This document shows, one piece after another, positions 7,935-13,843 of a DNA stretch of 13,843 nt. Within the stretch, counting starts at the first letter, position 1. Every line of letters starts with the position of its first letter. Both the position numbers and the translations under genes were made by a program. The stretch is taken from contig CAYVQP010000096.1 in NCBI GenBank assembly GCA_964452775.1, positions 1 to 13,843 of the forward strand, in the 5' to 3' direction. This stretch comes from JACKCB01 sp964452775 (GTDB lineage: Bacteria > Chloroflexota > Anaerolineae > Promineifilales > Promineifilaceae). The notes under the pieces were generated by a model, which was not told the DNA's origin, searched no databases, and saw only the letters and a program-made list of their open reading frames with translations.

Positions 7935-7940
7935 AGTATA
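7935..7940 (-). promoter_or_regulatory. Possible -10 element upstream of the FKBP gene
   Basis: On the minus strand TATACT matches the -10 consensus well and lies about 65 bases before the TTG start. The only -35-like word (TTGGGG, 7961-7966) is 20 bases away, which is longer than usual. This is a weak call. Confidence 0.25.
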
Positions 7941-8017
7941 GATGGTATGCCGGCAACTCGCCCCAAGTGCGCCGGTCAGACTTACTGCGCGCTCACAATG
8001 CTGCTTAACGATGTCGT

Positions 8018-8059
8018 CCGCGAGATGACGATCGTGAGATGACGGCCGCGAGATCAGGT
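8018..8059 (+). repeat. Three tandem copies of a 14-bp unit
   Basis: 8018-8031, 8032-8045 and 8046-8059 are imperfect copies of CCGCGAGATGACGA with a period of exactly 14. Copy 2 differs from copy 1 at three positions, and so does copy 3. The array covers the stop codon (8054-8056) of the membrane-protein gene and runs into the 184-base gap before the FKBP gene. Confidence 0.6.
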
Positions 8060-8884
8060 CTGGAAATGCAGTTGCATCCGCCGGAGTCCAAAGCGCCAGC
8101 CCGCCAAAAGCAACAAGGCGACCCGCCAGAAGACGACCGCCGCCATGCCGTGCGCCAACACCGCGAAAAGCGGCGGCGTTTCCCCAGTGTAGTAAGTCCA
8201 GCAATAGCGGGTAGTCCCCCAAAGCTCCAGGAAATAGCCCAGACCGGCCCCGGCGACAAAGGTCAACACCGCCAGCCGGTGATTGGTGGGTGTGGCCATA
8301 ATCAGGGCGCACAGCAATAGGGCCAGGATGGTGAGCGATTTGTCCAGGGTGGGCCAGACAAAGTAGAGCATCAGCCCAAAGAACAGAGGAAAGATAATCC
8401 AGTAAAGCAGCCGGTAGCCACTATCACCAGCCACACCAGGAGCGCGCCGGTCAGCCAGCCGCACCAGGCGGTCAATGGTCAGGCTGGCGATGGGCCAGGC
8501 CGGGATGATCCACAGCGGGGGTCTCTCCAGCGTGTAGTAGGTCCATAGCTCCGTCTGAGTGCCCCAGCTCTCGATGATCAACCCGCCGGCCAACCCCACC
8601 AGGATCACACGCACATCCGTCCGCAAGTCCGCGCCGGCCATCAAGGTGAGGGTCATGAAGACAAAGATGCCGATCAACAGCCAATCAATCTGACGCCACC
8701 AGGGGCCGGCCCAGTTTATCTGGTCCAGGTAATCCTCTGCCAGCGGCCACCAGAAATAGGCCAACATCATCAAGGTTAAGAGGAAGGCGCTCAGCAGGAG
8801 ATAGCTGGTGCGATTCCAGCCTAAGAGTTGCAACGGGTTGCCGGCTTTCGCGGGCGCTTCTGTTCGGGGGTGGTCGAGTTGCAT
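8054..8884 (-). CDS. Polytopic membrane protein with an internal repeat, function unknown
   Basis: A 276-residue protein with about eight membrane helices. I do not recognise the family. It contains two related halves: residues about 91-141 and 201-256 align through E-S/L-WGT, then WTYYT-x-E-x-PPL, with the glutamates at 105 and 220 and conserved Trp and Tyr residues at membrane boundaries. The paired acidic and aromatic motif could form a symmetric site across the bundle. The arrangement suggests duplication of a four-helix unit. The start is ATG (8882-8884) with no Shine-Dalgarno, but a promoter ends 8 bases upstream, so the mRNA is probably leaderless. A remote relation to membrane enzymes of lipid or carotenoid metabolism is possible but unsupported. 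Confidence 0.8.
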   Translation of the reverse strand: MQLDHPRTEAPAKAGNPLQLLGWNRTSYLLLSAFLLTLMMLAYFWWPLAEDYLDQINWAGPWWRQIDWLLIGIFVFMTLTLMAGADLRTDVRVILVGLAGGLIIESWGTQTELWTYYTLERPPLWIIPAWPIASLTIDRLVRLADRRAPGVAGDSGYRLLYWIIFPLFFGLMLYFVWPTLDKSLTILALLLCALIMATPTNHRLAVLTFVAGAGLGYFLELWGTTRYCWTYYTGETPPLFAVLAHGMAAVVFWRVALLLLAGWRFGLRRMQLHFQT

Positions 8885-8892
8885 GGACCGGT

Positions 8893-8921
8893 ATTGTAGG
8901 CTACAGAACGCAGCGCGCCAA
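8893..8921 (-). promoter_or_regulatory. Sigma-70-type promoter of the membrane-protein gene
   Basis: On the minus strand TTGGCG (8916-8921) and TACAAT (8893-8898) are separated by exactly 17 bases. They match the -35 and -10 consensus at four and five positions. The -10 ends 8 bases before the ATG at 8884, which predicts a transcript starting at or very near the start codon. This implies surE and the membrane-protein gene can be transcribed separately. Confidence 0.6.
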
Positions 8922-8976
8922 TGAAATTGAAGATTATTCTGCGCTTATCGGGCCGGGCCGGCGCAGCATGGCGAGA

Positions 8977-9747
8977 TCAATCGTCCGTCCAGCGCCAGAC
9001 GCTCAACTCTTGGGCAGTCTGGTAAGCAGTCAGATCTAGTTGCAGCGGGGTAATGGAGACAAAGCCGTCGCTCAACGCGCCGAAGTCGGTGCCCTCGTCC
9101 GGCACCCCGGTGGGCGCATCGCCGCCGATCCAGTAGTACTCTCTGCCCCGAGGATCGATGCGCCGGTCCAGCGCGTCGCGATAGACGCGCAGACCCAGGC
9201 GAGTGATGCGCGCGCCGTTGATCTCCGCGTCGGGCAACAAGGGAACGTTGACGTTGAGCAGCATGTCTTTCTTTATGCCATTGCGCAGCGCCGCCCGCAC
9301 AATCCGGTTGGCAACCCGGGCGGCCGGCCCGTAATCCAGGTCATCAATGGCGTCAGCGCCGGCCAATGAGAAGGCGATGCCCGGCACGCCGGCGATCACT
9401 GCTTCCATAGCCGCCGTCACGGTGCCGGAATAGGTCACGTCGTGACCAATGTTGGAGTAGGGGTTGATGCCGGAGACGACCAGGTCTACCTTTTGCTCAA
9501 CCAGCCCGAGCATGGCCAACGCCACGCAGTCGGACGGGGCGCCGTCGCTGGCCAGCCCCACAATACCGTCTTCCAGGGTTACCTCCTTCACTCGCAGCGG
9601 GCGGTGAAGGGTCTTCACATGGCCGGAAGCGGACCAGTTCTTATCCGGCGCGAGAATGGTTACCTGACCAATCTTGCGCATCTCGCGCGCCAGAGCCAGC
9701 AGGCCCGGCGCGGTTATTCCGTCGTCGTTTGTTACTAATATGTGCAC
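8977..9747 (-). CDS. surE: 5'/3'-nucleotidase SurE
   Basis: A 256-residue SurE-family metal-dependent nucleoside monophosphate phosphatase, which releases inorganic phosphate in the cytoplasm. The N terminus HILVTNDDG carries the metal ligands D8 and D9. S39/S41 lie in the DKNWSASGH loop, and N95 lies in SGINPYSNIG followed by the family motif HDVTYSGTV. The length is normal. The start is GTG (9745-9747) with a weak AGG 8 bases upstream; the family N terminus fits this start exactly. The gene follows phoU after about 100 bases that contain two hairpins, so it may be independent of the pst operon, but the shared phosphate theme suggests linked function. Confidence 0.95.
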   Translation of the reverse strand: MHILVTNDDGITAPGLLALAREMRKIGQVTILAPDKNWSASGHVKTLHRPLRVKEVTLEDGIVGLASDGAPSDCVALAMLGLVEQKVDLVVSGINPYSNIGHDVTYSGTVTAAMEAVIAGVPGIAFSLAGADAIDDLDYGPAARVANRIVRAALRNGIKKDMLLNVNVPLLPDAEINGARITRLGLRVYRDALDRRIDPRGREYYWIGGDAPTGVPDEGTDFGALSDGFVSITPLQLDLTAYQTAQELSVWRWTDD

Positions 9748-9803
9748 GTGTTTACCTAAGGGTTGTCATGTCCCGGGGGACGCCAACAGAGATGAAGATG
9801 TAG

Positions 9804-9824
9804 CCCGATCTTCCAAATCGGCAT
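9804..9824 (-). repeat. Inverted copy of the CCGATTTGGAAAATCGG palindromic repeat
   Basis: On the minus strand this reads ATGCCGATTTGGAAGATCGGG, which differs at one base from the copies at 10575-10644. It lies between surE and phoU, in opposite orientation to the three copies on the other side of phoU. Confidence 0.8.
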
Positions 9825-9845
9825 TGCGGTACGATTATACCGCAA
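9824..9845 (-). terminator. Hairpin just after phoU, containing a TATAAT
   Basis: 9824-9831 and 9838-9845 are perfect 8-bp reverse complements around a 6-base loop, starting three bases after the phoU stop. It could end the pst-phoU transcript, although no U run follows. On the minus strand a perfect TATAAT (9834-9839) spans the loop and could be a -10 element for surE, but no -35 is visible at the right distance. Confidence 0.4.
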
Positions 9846-9847
9846 GC

Positions 9848-10531
9848 TCACCCAACCGGCGGCGCTTCGTACTCGGACTCAACCTCAGCGTAAATGCCGG
9901 TGACGAGATATATAGTCCATTCACAGATGTTTGTCACCCGATCGGCGGAGCGTTCCAGGTTGTGCGCTGCCCATTCGATGCGGTTGGCCAACTCAATGGC
10001 TTCCGGATTGACCCGCACATGGTCGTATACCTGGCGATATGTCTGAATGAACAGGCGGTCTATGGCGTCATCCCGGGCAGGGATCGAGCCGGCGGCGATG
10101 CTGTCGCGAGCGGCAAAGGCGTTCAGGGCATCGTGCAACATGGCGGCGACCAATTCAGCCATTTGGGGCAATGGAGCCAGCAGCGTGTCCGGCGCCGGGT
10201 AGCCTTCCAGCATCAGGCAGATCTTGCCGATACCTTTCACGTAGTCGTGGATGCGCTCCAATTCGCCGGAAATCTCGATGACGCTGGCGACGAAGCGCAT
10301 GTCTATGGCCATCGGCTGCTGGGTGGCTATCAGGACCAGCGCATCCTGCCCTATCTTGATCCGGCGCTCATTAACCCACTGATCGGCCGCGATCAGCTCC
10401 CGGCTGGTCCGCGAGTCACGCGCGCGCAGCGCGCTTCCGGCTCTGACCAGGTTGCCGGACACTTCTTCGCCCATGACGAGGATGGCGTCCCGCAGCCGGG
10501 CCAGCTCAAGGTCAAATCTCTCTCGGGTCAT
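9848..10531 (-). CDS. phoU: Phosphate signalling protein PhoU
   Basis: A 227-residue all-helical PhoU made of two three-helix bundles. The family metal-binding motifs are recognisable in both halves: GELERIHDYVKGIGKI in the first and NLERSADRVTNICEW in the second. PhoU restrains the Pst transporter and the phosphate-starvation response when phosphate is plentiful. The start is placed at ATG 10529-10531, which has AGAGGA 8 bases upstream; an in-frame TTG at 10555 would add eight residues that are not family-like. It follows pstB in the same direction after a gap of about 170 bases filled by a triple palindromic repeat. The PhoR/PhoB pair is not in this window. Confidence 0.94.
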   Translation of the reverse strand: MTRERFDLELARLRDAILVMGEEVSGNLVRAGSALRARDSRTSRELIAADQWVNERRIKIGQDALVLIATQQPMAIDMRFVASVIEISGELERIHDYVKGIGKICLMLEGYPAPDTLLAPLPQMAELVAAMLHDALNAFAARDSIAAGSIPARDDAIDRLFIQTYRQVYDHVRVNPEAIELANRIEWAAHNLERSADRVTNICEWTIYLVTGIYAEVESEYEAPPVG

Positions 10532-10556
10532 TAGCGTGTTCCTCTGCAACTCCAAT

Positions 10557-10609
10557 GTAACTCGAAACTGTATTTCGATGCCGATTTGGAAAATCGGGTT
10601 ACGAGTTAC
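10557..10609. repeat. 8-bp inverted repeat enclosing the first palindrome
   Basis: GTAACTCG at 10557-10564 and CGAGTTAC at 10602-10609 are perfect reverse complements that bracket repeat copy 1. A small hairpin (TCGAAA/TTTCGA, 10562-10578) lies inside. The nested palindromes are just upstream of the phoU start and could fold as a branched structure in the mRNA leader. Confidence 0.55.
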
Positions 10610-10674
10610 TTATATCTCGATGCCGATTTGGAAAATCGGGTTACCAATTACGCCGATTTGGAAAATCGGGTTAC
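10575..10674. repeat. Three direct copies of a palindromic repeat between pstB and phoU
   Basis: The unit TCGATGCCGATTTGGAAAATCGGGTTAC occurs complete at 10575-10602 and 10617-10644. A shorter third copy (core 10653-10674) keeps CCGATTTGGAAAATCGGGTTAC. Cores start 42 and 30 bases apart. Each core can form a 7-bp stem (CCGATTT/AAATCGG) with a 3-base loop. In the minus-strand transcript the three hairpins lie between pstB and phoU and may separate or stabilise the messages. The spacing is too short and uneven for CRISPR. Confidence 0.9.
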
Positions 10675-10701
10675 GTGGGTGCGATGGTCCGTGAAAACAA
10701 G

Positions 10702-11490
10702 TTAGCCGAAGCGACCGGTTATGTACTGTTCGGTCAGCTCGTGCCGGGGATTGGTGAAGATTTCATCGGTCGCGCCATACTCCACCAGATAGCCGGCGCG
10801 GTCATCGTCCATATTGAAGAAGGCCGTGAAGTCCGAAGCCCTGGCAGCTTGCTGCATGTTATGGGTCACAATGAGTATCGTGTAGTTCCGCTTCAACTCC
10901 TGGATTAGTTCCTCGATGCGCAGGGTGGAGATGGGATCGAGAGCAGAGGCCGGTTCGTCCATCAGGATGATGTCCGGCTTGACCGCGATGGTGCGGGCGA
11001 TGCACAGTCGCTGCTGCTGGCCGCCGGACAGCGCGTAGCCGCTGTCATCCAGCTTGTCCTTCACTTCATCCCATAGGGCCGCCTGGCGTAACGATTGCTC
11101 GACCAGACTATCCATGTTTCCCTTGAAGCCGTTGATGCGCGCGCCCCAGGCCACGTTATCGTAGATGCTTTTGGGGAACGGGTTGGGCTTTTGGAAGACC
11201 ATGCCGATGCGCCGGCGCACCTCCACCGGATCGACGTCAGAGTCGTAAATGTTGCGCCCGTGGAAGAGGACCTGGCCCTCCAGACGGGAAATAGGAACCA
11301 GGTCATTCATGCGGTTGAAGGCGCGCAAGATGGTGCTCTTGCCGCAGCCGGAGGGACCGATCAGAGAGGTGATGTGGTTCCGTTCAAATCTCAGGTTGAC
11401 GTTTTTTACCGCTCTGAATTGGCCATAGTAGATGTTGACGTCTTTCGCTTCAATCGCAAAACGCCCATTCAGCATTGAATGAATTGCCAT
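10702..11490 (-). CDS. pstB: Phosphate ABC transporter ATPase PstB
   Basis: A 262-residue ABC ATPase that powers phosphate import from the cytoplasmic side. Walker A is GPSGCGKST, the Q loop is VFQKPNPFPKSIYDNV (a PstB-specific wording), the signature is LSGGQQQR, Walker B is ILMDEPASALDP, and the switch histidine is in VTHNMQQA. The length is normal for PstB. The start is ATG 11488-11490, four bases after the pstA stop, with no strong ribosome binding site, so coupling to pstA translation is likely. The signature has QQQRLCIAR, as expected for this family. Confidence 0.97.
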   Translation of the reverse strand: MAIHSMLNGRFAIEAKDVNIYYGQFRAVKNVNLRFERNHITSLIGPSGCGKSTILRAFNRMNDLVPISRLEGQVLFHGRNIYDSDVDPVEVRRRIGMVFQKPNPFPKSIYDNVAWGARINGFKGNMDSLVEQSLRQAALWDEVKDKLDDSGYALSGGQQQRLCIARTIAVKPDIILMDEPASALDPISTLRIEELIQELKRNYTILIVTHNMQQAARASDFTAFFNMDDDRAGYLVEYGATDEIFTNPRHELTEQYITGRFG

Positions 11491-11494
11491 TTAA

Positions 11495-13723
11495 CTATCC
11501 CATTTTCCTGGCGAACCGGTTGCGAAGGATAATTGCCGCTGCGTTCAGGGTGAGCAACAAGAACAACAGGGCAATGATTGCCGCGCCGGCCAGGTTCCGA
11601 AAGACTGCCTGCGGACGGGAGGTCCACTGATAAATCTGTATGGGCAGCACAGTAAACTTGGAGAAAGGCGAAGTCGGGTCAGTGGTGATGAACGTGGAAG
11701 CGCCAATGATGATCAGCGGCGCAGTTTCGCCGATGGCGCGTGAGGTGGCAATGATTGTGCCGGTGAGGATGCCGGGCAGGGCATTTGGCAAGACGTGGTT
11801 CCAGATAGTTTGCCACTTTGTAGCGCCAATACCCAGGCTGGCCTGACGTAGAGAGTTGGGAACCGCGCGCACCGCCTCTTGAGAGCTGATGATAATGATC
11901 GGCAGGACAAGCAGGGCCATAGTCAGGCCGGCGGACAGGATGGTGCGCCCGTTTGCCGTGGCGGCCGAATCGCCATAGCCGAAGATGACGCCGCTGGTGA
12001 TCGGCTGCAAAGCGCGCACAAAGACCGCCAGACCCAACATGCCGTAGATAATAGAGGGCACGCCGGCCAGATTGTTGATGTTTGTCTGGATAACCTGATT
12101 GAACCACTTCCGCTGATCGGCGTATTCTTCCAGGTAAATGGCTGCGCCTACCCCCACCGGGAATGCGACCACGATAGTAATCAGTATGATCCCCAGGGTG
12201 CCAAGGATCGCCGTCCGAATGCCGGCTAACTCCGGGACGCTCGACTGCGGGCTGGTGAGGAACTGGGTCGAGAGCCAGGAACGGAAGTGAACAGTCGCGC
12301 TTGGATATTTTTCGGCTGCCTCAAGGAGTATCGCGTCTCGTTGGGTGAGGGAAGGCCAGAGATACCAGGATTCCTGGATAGTCGGTTGGACAATGCGCTC
12401 CAACACCAGCAGGTAGACATTCTGCTGATCACGCGCCGGCGCAGTGCAGCCGGCAGGCGGCTCAGCTTCGGCGCAGACTTCCTCCCATAGCGCGGGGTCC
12501 TCAAAGACCAGCCTGTCGTCATAAAAGCGTTGCTCGCGTTCCAGGCGCCGGCCGACGTTGGTCGTGATGCCGGCAGCCAGCACTTCCACCAGCGCGTCCT
12601 TGGGCAGGTCCTCCAGTGTCAGATCAAAGACCGTGTCAACGAAGAAGTCCATTGTGCCGCTATCTGCGCCGGGGATATAGCGATTGATCTCGGTCTGCGG
12701 CCAATCGCCGTTAACGCCGGCCCAGGTCTCGGCCTCGGTGAAGAGGGTCTGCAGTTCCGCCTGGCTCACGTTGCCGGCGAAGTTGTTGTCCCTGTTCACG
12801 GCTACGACCAGGGCATCCGTGGCGATGCGGATCTCGACCAGCTCCTGTCCGTTAGCCCGGCATGTCTCAAATTCCTGCTGCAGCACAGGCCGGCTGGCGT
12901 TGACAAGGTCGTAATCGCCGGCAGCCTCACCACAAAGGGCGCGGAAGCCGGCTGTCGTGCCTACGCTTTCAAGATTGATCTCGCCGGCAAAGCCGTCCTG
13001 CTTGAACTCCTCTGCTGCCAGCGCGGTCATCGGAAAGACGGTCGAACTGCCGATTACGGTGATAGCGCCGTCATACCTCGCGGGATCAACCTCCGGAAGC
13101 GCATCCACCTGTAGCGCTTGCGCCAGACCCCCGGACGCGGCCGTCCGCGTCGCCACATCCGCCGGGAAATAGCCTACGGTATTGGCCAGTGATTCCGCGC
13201 TTTGCAGGTAATAGTTGACAAACGCCGCCAGCGCCGGCCTCGTCTGCAGGAGTTCTTCGGTAGTATAAATGAAGAGGGGCCTGCTCAGGGGGTATTCGCC
13301 GCTGCTGGCCGTCTCGGCGGACGGAACGACCCCCTCTACTTTCACCGCGTTGAGCCGGTCATTGTTGCCGGCGTAAACGGCGTATCCGAAGAAGCCGATC
13401 CCGTCCGGGTCGCTGCCGATACCCTCCGCCAGCAATTGGTCGTCCTCGCCGGCCGCCACGTTTGGCGCCGCCAGTAGGCGATCTTGTTGATAATCCTGGA
13501 CAATCGCTTCCGGCGCGATCTCATTCTGTTCGGCGACCAGCCCAAAGGTCTGATTGATGATGTTTAGCATCAGAAGGATCAGCGCGAGCACAGCCGTGGC
13601 CGTGGCCATGATGAAGAAGCCCCGGCCAATGGTTCCAAAGTGCCGCCGGCTCCTGAGCTGCGAGTGCATTGCCTCGTCTTGCGGGTAGCCGTCGACCTGC
13701 GGAAGTTGCGCCTCCCGGCTCAC
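11495..13723 (-). CDS. pstA: PstA phosphate permease with a permuted PstS-like domain in its first loop
   Basis: A 742-residue inner-membrane subunit of the Pst phosphate importer, more than twice the usual PstA length. Residues 34-58 are the first membrane helix. Residues about 499-735 are the standard permease domain, with the coupling (EAA) loop around 616-651 (SLRQASLGIGATKW). The loop between them (about 60-495) contains a PstS-like receptor in swapped order: residues about 79-190 match the C-terminal half of PstS (GIGFFGYAVY, then SGEYPLSRPLFIY), and residues about 219-366 match the N-terminal half (IGSSTVFP, SVGTTAGF, ASRP, DSGTMDFF). The phosphate-contact motifs are therefore present. 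A loop segment of the kind I recall from Chloroflexota PstA (about 367-495, two cysteines) follows. The start is GTG, overlapping the pstC stop as GTGA. Confidence 0.93.
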   Translation of the reverse strand: MSREAQLPQVDGYPQDEAMHSQLRSRRHFGTIGRGFFIMATATAVLALILLMLNIINQTFGLVAEQNEIAPEAIVQDYQQDRLLAAPNVAAGEDDQLLAEGIGSDPDGIGFFGYAVYAGNNDRLNAVKVEGVVPSAETASSGEYPLSRPLFIYTTEELLQTRPALAAFVNYYLQSAESLANTVGYFPADVATRTAASGGLAQALQVDALPEVDPARYDGAITVIGSSTVFPMTALAAEEFKQDGFAGEINLESVGTTAGFRALCGEAAGDYDLVNASRPVLQQEFETCRANGQELVEIRIATDALVVAVNRDNNFAGNVSQAELQTLFTEAETWAGVNGDWPQTEINRYIPGADSGTMDFFVDTVFDLTLEDLPKDALVEVLAAGITTNVGRRLEREQRFYDDRLVFEDPALWEEVCAEAEPPAGCTAPARDQQNVYLLVLERIVQPTIQESWYLWPSLTQRDAILLEAAEKYPSATVHFRSWLSTQFLTSPQSSVPELAGIRTAILGTLGIILITIVVAFPVGVGAAIYLEEYADQRKWFNQVIQTNINNLAGVPSIIYGMLGLAVFVRALQPITSGVIFGYGDSAATANGRTILSAGLTMALLVLPIIIISSQEAVRAVPNSLRQASLGIGATKWQTIWNHVLPNALPGILTGTIIATSRAIGETAPLIIIGASTFITTDPTSPFSKFTVLPIQIYQWTSRPQAVFRNLAGAAIIALLFLLLTLNAAAIILRNRFARKMG

Positions 13724-13843
13724 TCGTACACCTCGCGGAAGCGGGCCACGATGCGCCGGCTGATGATGTTGAGGAACAAGGTGATGATGAACAGCAAGAG
13801 ACCAATGGCAAAGATGCTGTTGTAGTCAATGGAATTGTATGAC
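13720..13843 (-). CDS. pstC: PstC phosphate permease, C-terminal end (partial)
   Basis: The last 40 codons of a gene that enters from the right edge, with its start outside the window. The peptide has one hydrophobic helix (IFAIGLLLFIITLFLNIIS) followed by the basic tail RRIVARFREVYE, which is the typical C terminus of PstC next to pstA. Its TGA (13720-13722) overlaps the GTG start of pstA by 4 bases, so the two permease subunits are translationally coupled. Identification rests mostly on this ending and the gene order. Confidence 0.85.
   Translation of the reverse strand, partial: SYNSIDYNSIFAIGLLLFIITLFLNIISRRIVARFREVYE

Noticed and set aside
9674..10534. A 286-codon plus-strand open frame opposite phoU
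   Set aside because: Its peptide resembles no family and lies over well-supported phoU and the surE start; it is a shadow caused by codon bias.
10575..10674. CRISPR array
   Set aside because: Only three copies with 14- and 8-base gaps, palindromic cores, an inverted copy elsewhere and no cas genes.
10452..10694. Small plus-strand protein with repeated SMPIWKIGL peptides
   Set aside because: The peptide repeat is just the palindromic DNA repeat in translation, and the frame starts inside phoU on the opposite strand with no ribosome binding site.
11495..13723. Two separate genes (pstS and pstA) joined by an assembly error
   Set aside because: The frame is continuous, PstA's own first helix precedes the receptor and the rest follows it, and the receptor halves are in swapped order, which a simple end-to-end join would not give.

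Overview
The window reads like the genome of an uncultured Chloroflexota bacterium (Anaerolineae or Caldilineae type). I infer this from the high GC content with very frequent GCCGGC-like words, the style of the multi-membrane-pass NarL-type sensor kinase, the triple-FKBP lipoprotein and the long extracytoplasmic loop in PstA. No rRNA or marker gene is present to confirm it. There are no tRNAs, rRNAs, insertion sequences, phage genes or CRISPR arrays. No gene-free stretch exceeds 300 bases.

The left part (1-5194) is transcribed on the plus strand. It starts with a small four-helix membrane protein (DUF6220-like). Next comes a cupin-fold gene with a good ribosome binding site but an in-frame TAA at codon 32, so it is annotated as a pseudogene. 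A two-component pair follows: a very large sensor histidine kinase whose membrane sensor module is duplicated, then a NarL/FixJ response regulator. This block meets the minus-strand block at an almost perfect hairpin that probably terminates transcription from both sides.

The right part (5227-13843) lies entirely on the minus strand. In the order of transcription it holds the C-terminal end of pstC, an enlarged pstA, pstB, phoU, surE, an eight-helix membrane protein of unknown function, a three-domain FKBP prolyl isomerase lipoprotein overlapping a small zincin metallopeptidase, and an alpha/beta hydrolase with an N-terminal membrane anchor. pstC, pstA and pstB are tightly packed: pstC and pstA overlap by 4 bases, and pstA and pstB are 4 bases apart. 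They form the high-affinity phosphate importer, with PhoU as its negative regulator. SurE, a nucleotidase that releases phosphate, fits the same theme by position.

The most unusual object is the pstA product (742 residues, against about 300 for a standard PstA). Its first extracytoplasmic loop carries a complete PstS-like phosphate-binding domain with its two halves in swapped order: the C-terminal half (GIGFFGY region) comes before the N-terminal half (GSSTVFP ... SGT region). This looks like a circularly permuted receptor built into the permease. A 22-28 bp palindromic repeat occurs three times between pstB and phoU and once, inverted, on the other side of phoU.
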